Positions 53,209-62,053 of a DNA stretch of 64,000 nt are shown here, one piece after another (position 1 is the stretch's first letter; each line of letters opens with the position of its first letter). Below the pieces are notes generated by a model. It was given only the letters and a program-made list of their open reading frames with translations. It had not been told where the DNA came from and searched no databases. The translations under genes were made by a program, and so were the position numbers. The stretch comes from JAJFUE01 sp041687335 (lineage in GTDB: Bacteria; Sumerlaeota; Sumerlaeia; MVZB01): the NCBI GenBank assembly GCA_041687335.1, contig JAWLCE010000006.1:72675-136674 (forward strand), read 5' to 3'.

Positions 53209-55923
53209 ATGCCGATGCCCTGTTCCCGTTCCCGGCTCCTCGCGCCGCTGGCCTTGCTGCTGGCGGCCTTTCTGAGTGCCGCCTCGCCGGCCCAGGATCC
53301 CGCCGCGCCCGCACGCGCCCCCGAGCTGGAGCGCGACGAGGCCCGCCGGCTGGCGCCGCCCACGCCGACCGCCCCCGCCGAGCAGCCCATGCCGGTCGAG
53401 CTCGAACGCGCCCGGTTGGCCCGCCTGCGCAGCCGCTTCGATCCGACGCTGGAGGGATCGGCGCCGCTGCAGATCCGCGCCCTGGACGAGGGGTTCCTCG
53501 ATTTTGGCCCCGAGGATCAGGTGCTCTACAGCCCTGGCCGGACGCTGGTGCGCTATCGCGACTACACCATCGAGGCCGACCGCCTGATCTACGACACCCG
53601 GCTCCAGGAGTTCCAGGCCGAGGGCAACGTGATCCTGTCCACCAGCGAAACGACGCTGGCGGCCGATTCGATGCGCTACAACCTGCGGCTCGAAGAGGGG
53701 ATGGCGCATAATGTCAGCGGCCGCTACGGCCCCGTCCATTTCCGGATGGCCGAGACCGAGGCCGACACCGACGCCCCCCAGCTCCAGCGGGTCAGTGCAC
53801 AGGAATCGATCTTCCGCCAGTCCGACGTGACCACCTGCGACTTCAAGGTTCCCCATTACTTCATTCGCGGCCGCGAGGTGATCCTCTTCCACGGCGATCG
53901 GATTTTCTTCCGCGGCGCGACCTTCTATGTCTCCGGGGTGCCGATCCTCTATCTGCCCGTCTTCACCCGCACGCTGGACGAGGTCACCCCCTGGTTCGTG
54001 CAGCTGGGCGTGGGCGGGCGCACCGGCGCGCGGATTCGCCTGGGCTACAACTATCGCCACCGCACCGAGGAGCCTTCGCTGGAAGACCCCGAGCGCATGG
54101 AGACGCGCTCGGCCGGCGAGGCCAGCGTCTTTGGCGACCTGATGAGCGAGATCGGCGCCGGCGCCGGCCTCGACTACAGCTACATGTTCGATTACGGTCG
54201 CCACCGCGGCGAGCTGGGACTTTATGGCCTGAATGACAAGGATCGCGACGTGGTCGGCCCCGACCCCGCCGACAACGACGAGTTCAGCGAGACCAACCGT
54301 TGGCGGGTGGGCCTGCTGCACCGCTCGGGACTGGCGCCGGATTTGGACCTGCTGCTCAACGTCGACATGTTCAGCGATCCTGACATTTTCTATGATGCCC
54401 TCGACTACTTCAACCGCGCCGGTGAGCTGACCGAGCGCGACCGCGTGATGGAGCGCAGCGCCCGCGCCGCGCTCAACTGGCGCCAGGACGACTACGTCGC
54501 CCGCCTGACCGGCGAGATCAAGGACCGCGTCGGCATCGACCGTTACCTGAATCCCAGCAACCCCCGCGACGACAACCGGATGTTCGACCTGGAGCCGGGC
54601 GTCCGGCTCGAGGACCTCGAGGTCGACGGCATCAGCCGCGACCGCTGGGGCCGCGTCACCGAGCGGATCCACGCCACCCTGGCCACCCGCTGGCTGCCGA
54701 TCGGGCACCGGCCGCTTTACGGCCTGAGCCAGATCGACCTCTATCGCGCGCGGGACAAAGGGCTCAACGTGGTCGAGCGTGACGACGACGCCTGGGTCAG
54801 CGGCATTGAGATTTACCACGCCCTGATGCGCCAGTGGAAGTTCAGCGAGCGCTATACCCTGCTCACCCGCGCCGGGGTCGGCATCGGCGCCGCCGACCGT
54901 AACGACGACGACTTCGGCATCGACTTCGGGCCAACCTTCCCGCAGCAGGTCGATGGCCTGACCTTCGTCGATCGCGACACTTTCCTGATCGGCACGCGCG
55001 AGCGCGGCTTCGACGACATCCAGACCTTCTATGCCTGGACCGACGCCGAGGCGCGCCTCAATGCCCGCTTCACCGATGCCCTGAGCGGCTGGCTGGCCTG
55101 GCGCGGGCGGGCCACCACCGACGACTTCATCGGCGACTGGTATGCCTCGCTCGGCAGCCTGACCTTCCGCGAGGACCTCTACGACTACCCGATCCGCGAG
55201 CACTGGCTCGAAAGCCAGCTCAATTATCGGCTCGCGCGACCGGCCCTGCTGCTTTACACGCGCGGCGGGATCAACCTGATCCCCTCGGGCGATCTCTATG
55301 CCCAGGAACCCTCCTCCTACGCCCAGACGGGCTATCGCTGGAGCAATCAGCGCGCGACGGTGAGCACCGGCGGCGCCGTCGGCCTGCGCCGGGTCCAGAT
55401 TTATGACCCGAGCGATCCGGAGGAATTCCAGGACAACCGGCTCTACGCGAGCTGGGACGTCAACTACACCCCGATCCACCGGCGTTGGTGGACGGCGCTC
55501 GAGTTGTTCCACTACCGCTCGCTCGAACGCCGCACCGAGGCCAGCGTCGACCGCCGCCTGACCTTCTTCACCGACGAGGACAGCCGCGGCGAGATCCGCT
55601 GGCGCATCGGCCGCCAGATCGGCCCCAAGTGGGATGCCGAGTTCATGGTGGAATACGACCAGGAGATCGAAGGGCTGCGCCGGGTGGCATGGCTGCTCCA
55701 GCGCGACCTGCACGACGCGATCGCCTCGCTTGAGATCCGGCTCGACACCAAGAACCGCCGGGGGGACTGGGACCGCGTGCGCAACCGCGACGACCTGGAA
55801 GCCAACGAGCTGGACGTGCGCTTCGGGCTGGCGCTCAAGCTGCCCCATCAGGAGGAGCCGCTCGGGATCGGCCAGCCGCGCACGCTGCGCACGCGCGATC
55901 GTGCCCCGGCGATGGCCTTTTGA
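53209..55923 (+). CDS. lptD: LPS-assembly protein LptD (OstA-like outer-membrane protein)
   Basis: 904 residues, inserts LPS in the outer leaflet. Signal peptide about 1-29 (LLAPLALLLAAFLSAASPAQ). The OstA/LptA-like periplasmic domain (about 95-230: LVRYRDYTIEADRLIYDTRL, EFQAEGNVILSTSETTLAAD) is followed by the conserved Cys/Pro segment SDVTTCDFKVPHYFIRG. The C-terminal barrel runs from VPILYLPVFTRTL, rich in alternating aromatic/charged strands. A low-complexity Ala/Pro/Glu linker (about 30-75) precedes the domain. It partners the permease gene directly upstream. The barrel is diverged from proteobacterial LptD, which is usual outside that phylum. Confidence 0.85.
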   Translation: MPMPCSRSRLLAPLALLLAAFLSAASPAQDPAAPARAPELERDEARRLAPPTPTAPAEQPMPVELERARLARLRSRFDPTLEGSAPLQIRALDEGFLDFGPEDQVLYSPGRTLVRYRDYTIEADRLIYDTRLQEFQAEGNVILSTSETTLAADSMRYNLRLEEGMAHNVSGRYGPVHFRMAETEADTDAPQLQRVSAQESIFRQSDVTTCDFKVPHYFIRGREVILFHGDRIFFRGATFYVSGVPILYLPVFTRTLDEVTPWFVQLGVGGRTGARIRLGYNYRHRTEEPSLEDPERMETRSAGEASVFGDLMSEIGAGAGLDYSYMFDYGRHRGELGLYGLNDKDRDVVGPDPADNDEFSETNRWRVGLLHRSGLAPDLDLLLNVDMFSDPDIFYDALDYFNRAGELTERDRVMERSARAALNWRQDDYVARLTGEIKDRVGIDRYLNPSNPRDDNRMFDLEPGVRLEDLEVDGISRDRWGRVTERIHATLATRWLPIGHRPLYGLSQIDLYRARDKGLNVVERDDDAWVSGIEIYHALMRQWKFSERYTLLTRAGVGIGAADRNDDDFGIDFGPTFPQQVDGLTFVDRDTFLIGTRERGFDDIQTFYAWTDAEARLNARFTDALSGWLAWRGRATTDDFIGDWYASLGSLTFREDLYDYPIREHWLESQLNYRLARPALLLYTRGGINLIPSGDLYAQEPSSYAQTGYRWSNQRATVSTGGAVGLRRVQIYDPSDPEEFQDNRLYASWDVNYTPIHRRWWTALELFHYRSLERRTEASVDRRLTFFTDEDSRGEIRWRIGRQIGPKWDAEFMVEYDQEIEGLRRVAWLLQRDLHDAIASLEIRLDTKNRRGDWDRVRNRDDLEANELDVRFGLALKLPHQEEPLGIGQPRTLRTRDRAPAMAF

Positions 55924-55961
55924 GGTATGATGGGTCAAACTTCCCGCAAGGTTAGAACACG

Positions 55962-56972
55962 ATGAGCCGCCGAAACTTTTACGTGCCGCGTTGCCTCCTG
56001 TCGGCGATGCTGCTGGCCGCGCTGCTGGCGCTGGCCGGTTGCATCAATCTTCCGCGCTCCGGCGACCGCGGCCGGGTGCGGATGGAGGTCCTTGAGGAGG
56101 CCGAGGGCTTCTGGGTGCGCGACCAGGTGCTCCTGCTTCCGCTCGAGGGCCTCGTGGCCGAGGGCGACATGCGCAGCTACATCGGCGGGCCGGGCATGCT
56201 GGTCGAGCTGCGCGACCGCCTCGACGCCGCCCGCACCAACCGCCGCATCAAGGCCGTTGTCCTTCGCATCAGCAGCCCTGGCGGCACCGTCACCGCCTCG
56301 GACCTGATCCATCACGAGATCGTGCGTTTCAAGGAGGAGACCGGCCTGCCGGTGGTGGCCCTGCTGGGTGACGTCGCCGCCTCGGGCGGGTTCTTCATCG
56401 CGATGGCCGCCGACGAGGTCTATGCCCTGCCGACCACGCTGACCGGCTCCATCGGCGTCATCGCGACGTTGCCCGACCTGCGCGGGCTGGGCCAGAAGAT
56501 CGGTCTTCAGATGCGCATGATCAAGTCGGGCGAGATGAAGGATATCGGCTCACCCTGGAGCGAGCTGGAACCGGCCGAGCGCGAGGTCCTGCAGTCGATC
56601 GTCCAAAATCATTACCAGCAATTCCTCGACCGCATCCTTGCCGGCCGCGCCGACGCGGGCCTGACGATGGAGCGCCTCGCCCCGCTGGCCGATGGCCGCG
56701 TCTTCGGCCCCGAGGCCGCGCGCGAGGCCGGCCTGATCGACGGGGTGATGTATCCGGAGGAGGTCGTGGAGCGCGCGCGCGAGCTGGCGGGCCTGCCGGC
56801 CGCGGCGCTGGTCAGCTATGAGTACGAGGGCACCTGGCGCGGGCATATCTACGCCCGCATGGATGCGGCCGCGCCGGCGGCGGCCGGTCAGGTCAACCTG
56901 CTCAACTTCGATTTCGGCGAGGCGCTCGAACAGCTTGTCGGCGCCCGATTCCTCTACCTGTGGATGCCATGA
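55962..56972 (+). CDS. sppA: Signal peptide peptidase SppA (S49 family), lipoprotein form
   Basis: 336 residues. Lipobox LAGC with Cys27 after a hydrophobic signal, so it is probably acylated and faces the periplasm. ClpP-like serine/lysine protease: nucleophile Ser141 in GDVAASGGFFIAM, general base Lys193 in SGEMKDIGSP, plus RISSPGGTV (oxyanion loop) and TTLTGSIGVI. It degrades signal peptides left in the membrane. Length matches the short one-domain (Bacillus-like) form that works as an octamer. A lipobox is unusual in this family, which is more often anchored by a helix. Its stop overlaps the argJ start. Confidence 0.87.
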   Translation: MSRRNFYVPRCLLSAMLLAALLALAGCINLPRSGDRGRVRMEVLEEAEGFWVRDQVLLLPLEGLVAEGDMRSYIGGPGMLVELRDRLDAARTNRRIKAVVLRISSPGGTVTASDLIHHEIVRFKEETGLPVVALLGDVAASGGFFIAMAADEVYALPTTLTGSIGVIATLPDLRGLGQKIGLQMRMIKSGEMKDIGSPWSELEPAEREVLQSIVQNHYQQFLDRILAGRADAGLTMERLAPLADGRVFGPEAAREAGLIDGVMYPEEVVERARELAGLPAAALVSYEYEGTWRGHIYARMDAAAPAAAGQVNLLNFDFGEALEQLVGARFLYLWMP

Positions 56973-58198
56973 TGGACGCTTCGGAATCAACCCAGCAACC
57001 GCCGGCCGAGCTCGAGGGCCCCGCCGGTTTCCGCGCCGGCGCGGTCGCCGCCGGCGTGCGCAAGCCCGGCCGGCTCGACCTGGGCACGATCATCTGTGAG
57101 CTGCCGGCGACGGCGGCGGCCGTCACCACCCGCAACGTGTTCTGCGGGGCGCCGGTCACCGTCACCCGCGAGCGGCTCGCCGCCTCCCCCTTTGTGCGCG
57201 GGCTGATCGTCAACTCGGGCATCAGCAACGTCTGCACCGGCGAGGAGGGGAACGCCGACGCCCGCCGGATGGCCCGCCTGGCCGAGCTGGCGCTGAGCGC
57301 CGCGGAGGACAGCTTCCTGGTCGCCTCCACCGGGGTCATAGGCGAGCCGCTGCCGGTCGATCGCATCGCCCGCGCCGTGCCCGAGCTGATGGCCTCGGCC
57401 TCCGCGCACGGCTGGGGCGCCTTCGCCCGCGCGATCATGACGACCGACCTGGTGCCCAAGATCGCCCGCCGCGAGCTGCCTGCCGCGGCCGGCCGGCCCG
57501 CCAGCTCGATCCTCGGCATCTGCAAGGGCTCGGGGATGATCGAGCCCAACATGGCGACAATGCTGGCCTTTATTACCACCGATTATCCGCTGACCCCCGA
57601 GTCGGCCCAGCGGCTGATCCGCGAGGCATCCGACCGCAGCTTTAACTGCGTGACCGTCGATGGCGATACCAGCACCAGCGACATGGCGATCCTGCTGTCG
57701 AGCGGCATGGCGTTCGGCCGTGCCCAAGCCGATGCCTCCAGCGACGAGCAGTTCGCCGCCGCGCTCGACGAGGTCTGCATCGAATTGGCCAAGGCCATCG
57801 CCCGCGACGGCGAAGGGGCCCGCCACCTGGTCACCATTGAAATCGAGGGCGCCGCGGCCGACGCCGATGCCCGCCGCATCGCCAAGACCATCGCCAACTC
57901 GCCGCTGGTCAAGACCGCCATCTTCGGGCGCGACCCCAACTGGGGCCGCATCGCCGCCGCCGCAGGCCGGGCCGGGATCGACTTCGACCCGACGCGGGTG
58001 TCGCTGGAGGTGCAGGGCCGCCGCATCTTCGAGCATGGCCGCCCGCGCCCATTCGATCGCGCCGAGCTGATCAATCTGCTCGGCGAGCATGATGTTCTGA
58101 TAAGATTGAGCGTGGGCGAGGGGCCGGGCCAGGCCCGCGTCTGGACCTGCGACTTCAGCTTTGATTACGTGAAAATCAACGCCGAATATACAACCTGA
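56969..58198 (+). CDS. argJ: Bifunctional glutamate N-acetyltransferase / amino-acid acetyltransferase
   Basis: 409 residues. Transfers acetyl from acetylornithine to glutamate in the arginine pathway (and may also use acetyl-CoA). Autocleavage site in KGSGMIEPNMATMLAFITTD: the chain is cut before Thr197, which becomes the N-terminal nucleophile of the beta subunit. Other hallmarks: VNSGISNVCTG (here ISN for usual NAN), VDGDTSTSDMAILLSSG, FGRDPNWGRIAAAAGRAG. The ATG at 56969 gives an ATGA overlap with sppA; 56960 is an alternative. Placement between sppA and lnt is unusual for an arginine gene. Confidence 0.93.
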   Translation: MMDASESTQQPPAELEGPAGFRAGAVAAGVRKPGRLDLGTIICELPATAAAVTTRNVFCGAPVTVTRERLAASPFVRGLIVNSGISNVCTGEEGNADARRMARLAELALSAAEDSFLVASTGVIGEPLPVDRIARAVPELMASASAHGWGAFARAIMTTDLVPKIARRELPAAAGRPASSILGICKGSGMIEPNMATMLAFITTDYPLTPESAQRLIREASDRSFNCVTVDGDTSTSDMAILLSSGMAFGRAQADASSDEQFAAALDEVCIELAKAIARDGEGARHLVTIEIEGAAADADARRIAKTIANSPLVKTAIFGRDPNWGRIAAAAGRAGIDFDPTRVSLEVQGRRIFEHGRPRPFDRAELINLLGEHDVLIRLSVGEGPGQARVWTCDFSFDYVKINAEYTT

Positions 58199-58202
58199 TC
58201 GA

Positions 58203-58226
58203 GGGGCGGCACAAACCCGCCGCCCC
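58203..58226 (+). other. GC-rich hairpin between argJ and lnt
   Basis: Arms GGGGCGGC and GCCGCCCC form a perfect eight-base stem without a T-run. More likely an mRNA-stability or processing hairpin than a terminator. Confidence 0.4.
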
Positions 58227-58253
58227 CCACCCGCTCAATTCCATCGGACCGAC

Positions 58254-59957
58254 ATGAAGCAGACCTCCCGCCGGAAACCAAATCGATCGATGCCCGCTGC
58301 CGAGTCGGCGCTGCCGCCGGGCCGTGACTGGCGCGCCCTTGCGCTGGCGCTGGGGGGCGGGCTGGCCGGGGCGCTGGCCTTCGAGCCGGCAGGGCTCTGG
58401 CCGTTGGCGCCGCTGGCCCCGCTCGGGATTTTCCTCGCCGTGCGGCGCGCCCCGACGCTGCGCCAGGCGATGCTGGCCGCGCTGCTGGGCTGCTGGGTCT
58501 ACTACTTCGGCACGATCCATTGGCTGGTCACGATCCGCCACTATTCGCCGCTGCCGCCGCTGACGGTGGTGGCGATCTTCGCGCTCGGGCTCTACATGGC
58601 GGGCTGGGTCCTGCTGCCGCTGTGGGCGTTGCGCCGCTGGGCATGGCCGGCGACCGCCGGGCGCCAGTTCGCGGCCTTCGCCGCCATCTGGCTGGTGGCG
58701 GAGTGGCTGCGCACGCTGGGCCGGCTGGCGATGCCGCTGGGCCAGCTCGGCCACTCCTGGGCTCCGGTGCCGTGGGCGATCCAGCCGGCCTCGTGGTTCG
58801 GCGAGCTCGGCATCAGCTTCCAGATTCTGCTCATTGCGGGGCTGCTGTTTTTCTGGCCGGCGGCCTGGGGCTTCCACCGCCGCCACCAGCGCGCCGGCAC
58901 GCGTCACGACGGCCAGAACCCGGTGCTATACGCGGGGCTGTGGTCGATGGTGCTCTTCATGCTGATGCTCAACAATGCGGTTTACCTGGCCTCCTGGCGC
59001 GTGCAGATGGCGCGACTGGCGCGCGAGGGGACCGAGCCCGCCCTCACCGTCGCCGTGCTCCAGCCCAACATCGGCCAGTATGAGAAGCTCTCCAGCTACA
59101 TGCACCCCGACCTGAGCGAGCGTGGTTATTGGGCCGAGCTGACCGCCCGCCGCAACGAGGAGCTGGTGGCGGCCCACGTCCGGCCCGAGTGGGACGTGCT
59201 GGTGATGCCCGAGACCGCCTACGCCGAGATCGATTTTTTCACCAACGCCGCGCTGCGACGGCGCGCGGGCGAGCTGGCGCGCCGGGCCGGGGCCGACATG
59301 ATCTTCGGCGCCAGCCGCTCGCCCAACCCCTGGGCCGACGCGCCGCTGATGTATAACACGGTCTATCTGGCGCGGCCCGATGGCTCGCTCGATGACGTGC
59401 TCTATGACAAGATGCGGCTGGTGCCCTTCGGCGAGTCGCTGCCCTACTTCGAACTGATCCCCGGCTTTCAGGACAGCATCGTCGGCATCGGCAGCTTTCA
59501 GGAGGGCGCCGAGCGGCGGCTGTTCCAGACCGGCGACTTCAAGGCCGGCGTGCTGATCTGCTTCGAGTCGACCTTCAGCCAGATGGGGCGCGCCTATGCG
59601 CTGGACGGGGCTGATTACCTGGCCGTGGTCACCAACGATGCCTGGTTCGGCGAGAGTGCCGGGCCGCGCATGCACTTCAACCTCTCGCTGCTGCGCGCGG
59701 TCGAGACGCGCCGCTGGGTCGTGCGCAGCGCCAACACCGGCGTCAGCGCCGTCATCTCGCCAGCCGGCGAGGTGGTCGAGGAACTGGCGCTGGGGCGGGC
59801 CGGCGCGATCGAGGCCAGCCTCCAGCCGCGGGGCTATAATACCGAGACTTTCTTCATGCGCTGGGGCAACACCCCGCTGATGACGTTGGCGCTGGCGACG
59901 CTGGCGCTGACGGCCTGGCGCGCGCGGCGGCGGCCGGCCGTGAAGGCCCCCGCATGA
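58254..59957 (+). CDS. lnt: Apolipoprotein N-acyltransferase
   Basis: 567 residues. Third step of lipoprotein maturation: N-acylates the lipid-modified Cys at the outer face of the inner membrane. About six N-terminal helices (about 25-250), then a periplasmic nitrilase-like domain from about 260 (VAVLQPNIGQYEK). Catalytic triad: Glu320 (MPETAY), Lys386 (YDKMRLVPFGESLPYF), Cys436 (GVLICFEST). C-terminal helix about 543-560. ATG at 58254 sits 55 bases after argJ. Its presence, with a lipobox SppA in the same operon, supports a diderm cell. Confidence 0.92.
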   Translation: MKQTSRRKPNRSMPAAESALPPGRDWRALALALGGGLAGALAFEPAGLWPLAPLAPLGIFLAVRRAPTLRQAMLAALLGCWVYYFGTIHWLVTIRHYSPLPPLTVVAIFALGLYMAGWVLLPLWALRRWAWPATAGRQFAAFAAIWLVAEWLRTLGRLAMPLGQLGHSWAPVPWAIQPASWFGELGISFQILLIAGLLFFWPAAWGFHRRHQRAGTRHDGQNPVLYAGLWSMVLFMLMLNNAVYLASWRVQMARLAREGTEPALTVAVLQPNIGQYEKLSSYMHPDLSERGYWAELTARRNEELVAAHVRPEWDVLVMPETAYAEIDFFTNAALRRRAGELARRAGADMIFGASRSPNPWADAPLMYNTVYLARPDGSLDDVLYDKMRLVPFGESLPYFELIPGFQDSIVGIGSFQEGAERRLFQTGDFKAGVLICFESTFSQMGRAYALDGADYLAVVTNDAWFGESAGPRMHFNLSLLRAVETRRWVVRSANTGVSAVISPAGEVVEELALGRAGAIEASLQPRGYNTETFFMRWGNTPLMTLALATLALTAWRARRRPAVKAPA

Positions 59958-59967
59958 GGCCGAAAAG

Positions 59968-59988
59968 AGCCGCCGGCAGCGGTTTTTT
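59968..59988 (+). terminator. Rho-independent terminator after lnt
   Basis: Short stem AGCCGC with GCGGTT, five-base loop, and a run of six T, ten bases past the lnt stop. Confidence 0.7.
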
Positions 59989-60108
59989 CAAGATTGACTT
60001 GCGCGCGCGAGGTGAAGGAAAGTTGAATCATCACACGGCCCACGGGGGATGCGCATGTCGGCCCGGCGAGTGATCAACCGGGACCGCAGCGTTGGGCCGT
60101 GCAACGCT

Positions 60109-60133
60109 CATTTGCCGTCTGGCTCGGCAAATG
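60109..60133 (+). promoter_or_regulatory. Hairpin in the leader of the DUF1015 gene
   Basis: Arms CATTTGCCG and CGGCAAATG form a perfect nine-base stem with a seven-base loop, 44 bases before ATG 60178. No T-run follows, so operator or leader structure is likelier than termination. Confidence 0.45.
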
Positions 60134-60177
60134 CCCCCGCCCATGGGTGTCATCAGGAGTAAGGAGTCGTTTTCATC

Positions 60178-61524
60178 ATGGTGGACATCGTCCCGTTCGT
60201 ATGCACGCGCTACGGCCCCCAATTGGCCGATGATCTGGCGCGTCTGGTTACCCCGCCCTACGACGTCATCGATCGCAAGCTCCAGCAGGAGCTCTATGAT
60301 CGCCATCCCAATAATCTGGTCCGCATCGACTATGCGCAGCCCGAGCCGGAGGGTTCGGAATTCGAGAACCACTACGCGCGGGCCGGCGCCCTCTGGCAGC
60401 AGTGGAAGAAAGAGGGCGTGCTGGTTGAGGAGCCGCGCAAGGCATACTACGTCTATGAGCAGGAATTCGAGCTGGCCGACGGCCGCCGCCTGACCCGCCG
60501 CGGCTTCTTCGCCGCCGTCCGGCTGGAGGACTTCGCCGAGGGCGGCATCCGCGCCCACGAGCAGACCTTCTCGGGACCCAAGGCCGATCGTTTCCGCCTG
60601 ATGCGCGCCACCCACTCCAACATGAGCCCGATCTTCTGCGTTTATGATGACCCGGCCCGCAAGATCGATAAGCTGCTGGCGGAGGGGATCAAGGGCCAGA
60701 AGCCGGTCGTCGCCGAGCTGGACGGCATCACCCATCGCCTTTGGGTGGCGGCCAAACCCAACGTCGTGGCGGGACTGACCAAGGCGATGGAGGATCAGAC
60801 CCTGTTCATCGCCGATGGCCATCACCGCTATGAGACCGCTCTGCTCTACCGCGACGAGATGCGCCAGACCTTCGGCCGCGACAACGGCCACAGCCCCTAC
60901 GACTACACGATGATGTATCTCAACAACATCCACGACGACGGGCTGATCGTGCTGCCGACGCACCGCATCCTGAGCAAGGAGACCTGCATCGGGCTGGATT
61001 GTGCCGAGGCGATCGAGGACATGGGCGAATACTTCGACGTCACGCCGCTCGAGCTGGACGCCGCCAACCTCGAAGCCGAGGCCCGCCGCTACACCGAGCT
61101 GCTCGCCGAGGCCGGCCGTACCCGCACCAGTTTCATCATCATGCTGCCCAAGGGCCGGGCGTGGCTCGCCTCGCTCAAGCCCGAGGCCGACCCGCTCGAG
61201 CTGATCGACGAGGACGACCTGCCGCGCCCGATCGCCGAGCTGGACGTCACGATCCTGCACAAATACATCATCAGCCGCGCGACCCTGGGCAACCCCGAGA
61301 TCGAGCTGGATCACGATGACGTGCATTACGTGAAGGACGCGGTGGACGTGCTGCGGGCGATGACCACCTGCCGTTACGGCATCGCCTACCTGCTCAACCC
61401 CACCCGGGTGGAGCAGGTCTGCGCCATCGCCCGCGAGGGCCTGCGCATGCCGCACAAGTCGACCTACTTCTACCCCAAGCTGCTGACGGGCATGGTGATG
61501 AGAGATATGAATTCGGCCTGGTAG
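60178..61524 (+). CDS. DUF1015 family protein
   Basis: 448 residues, cytoplasmic, function unknown. N-terminal VTPPYDVIDRKLQQELYDRH and NNLVRIDYAQPE, then the hallmark IADGHHRYETALLYRDEM with a HHR motif likely at the active site, and DYTMMYLNNIHDDGLIVLPT followed by HR. Full-length match to the family's usual 400-450 residues. A monocistronic arrangement is suggested by the terminator before it and the change in composition after it. AAGGAG lies 12 bases before ATG, a little far. Confidence 0.87.
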   Translation: MVDIVPFVCTRYGPQLADDLARLVTPPYDVIDRKLQQELYDRHPNNLVRIDYAQPEPEGSEFENHYARAGALWQQWKKEGVLVEEPRKAYYVYEQEFELADGRRLTRRGFFAAVRLEDFAEGGIRAHEQTFSGPKADRFRLMRATHSNMSPIFCVYDDPARKIDKLLAEGIKGQKPVVAELDGITHRLWVAAKPNVVAGLTKAMEDQTLFIADGHHRYETALLYRDEMRQTFGRDNGHSPYDYTMMYLNNIHDDGLIVLPTHRILSKETCIGLDCAEAIEDMGEYFDVTPLELDAANLEAEARRYTELLAEAGRTRTSFIIMLPKGRAWLASLKPEADPLELIDEDDLPRPIAELDVTILHKYIISRATLGNPEIELDHDDVHYVKDAVDVLRAMTTCRYGIAYLLNPTRVEQVCAIAREGLRMPHKSTYFYPKLLTGMVMRDMNSAW

Positions 61525-61546
61525 GATTCCACATGGGAAATGTGGC

Positions 61547-62053
61547 ATGAAAAAGAAGATCCTGCGCATTCGACCAGGACATCTGGCAAATTTTTCCGGT
61601 GCCTCAGGCTATATGCCCATGTTCGTCATCTATTCTGTGCCGGCATCGGCATTCTTTTTTGTGGTGAGTTCATTAATACTTCATATGAAGGGTAGGAAAC
61701 TGCTGCCGGAGCAAGGCAGTGCCCGGACCGGTCTCTATCAATTCGTTCGCTATGGCACGCTCCACTCATTGTTCAGCCTGATCGTTTTTTTGGCGGCGGG
61801 AGGTTATCTATATATTACGAGCCTGCAATCAGTATATGGTTACTGGGGCAACTATGTGCTGCATGCGCTCATAGTGACTTGTGGTCCCCTGATCGCATGG
61901 CTGCTGTCATCAGTTATTCTCATCCGCTTGATGTTGCGACGTGGCGCCAGAGTAACCAACCTGCTCTACGCGAGCTTGGCCTACGTATTCCTGCTGTTGA
62001 GCTGTATCCCCTTGATGATGTTGGTTATGGCATTTACAGGGACCAGTATATGA
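61547..62053 (+). CDS. Four-helix membrane protein of unknown function
   Basis: 168 residues, not recognised. A short N-terminal basic region (MKKKILRIRPGHLANFSGAS then GYMP) precedes four predicted helices: about 24-45, 74-93, 102-126 and 138-163. AT-richer than the DUF1015 gene upstream. GGGAAA lies about seven bases before ATG 61547. Its stop overlaps the start of the radical SAM gene by four bases (ATGA), so the two are translationally coupled and probably work together, for example as membrane partner or product target. Confidence 0.65.
   Translation: MKKKILRIRPGHLANFSGASGYMPMFVIYSVPASAFFFVVSSLILHMKGRKLLPEQGSARTGLYQFVRYGTLHSLFSLIVFLAAGGYLYITSLQSVYGYWGNYVLHALIVTCGPLIAWLLSSVILIRLMLRRGARVTNLLYASLAYVFLLLSCIPLMMLVMAFTGTSI

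Noticed and set aside
53053..55938. Long minus-strand frame of about 960 codons opposite lptD
   Set aside because: Shadow frame in GC-rich sequence; the + strand protein has clear family motifs and the antisense product is low-complexity.
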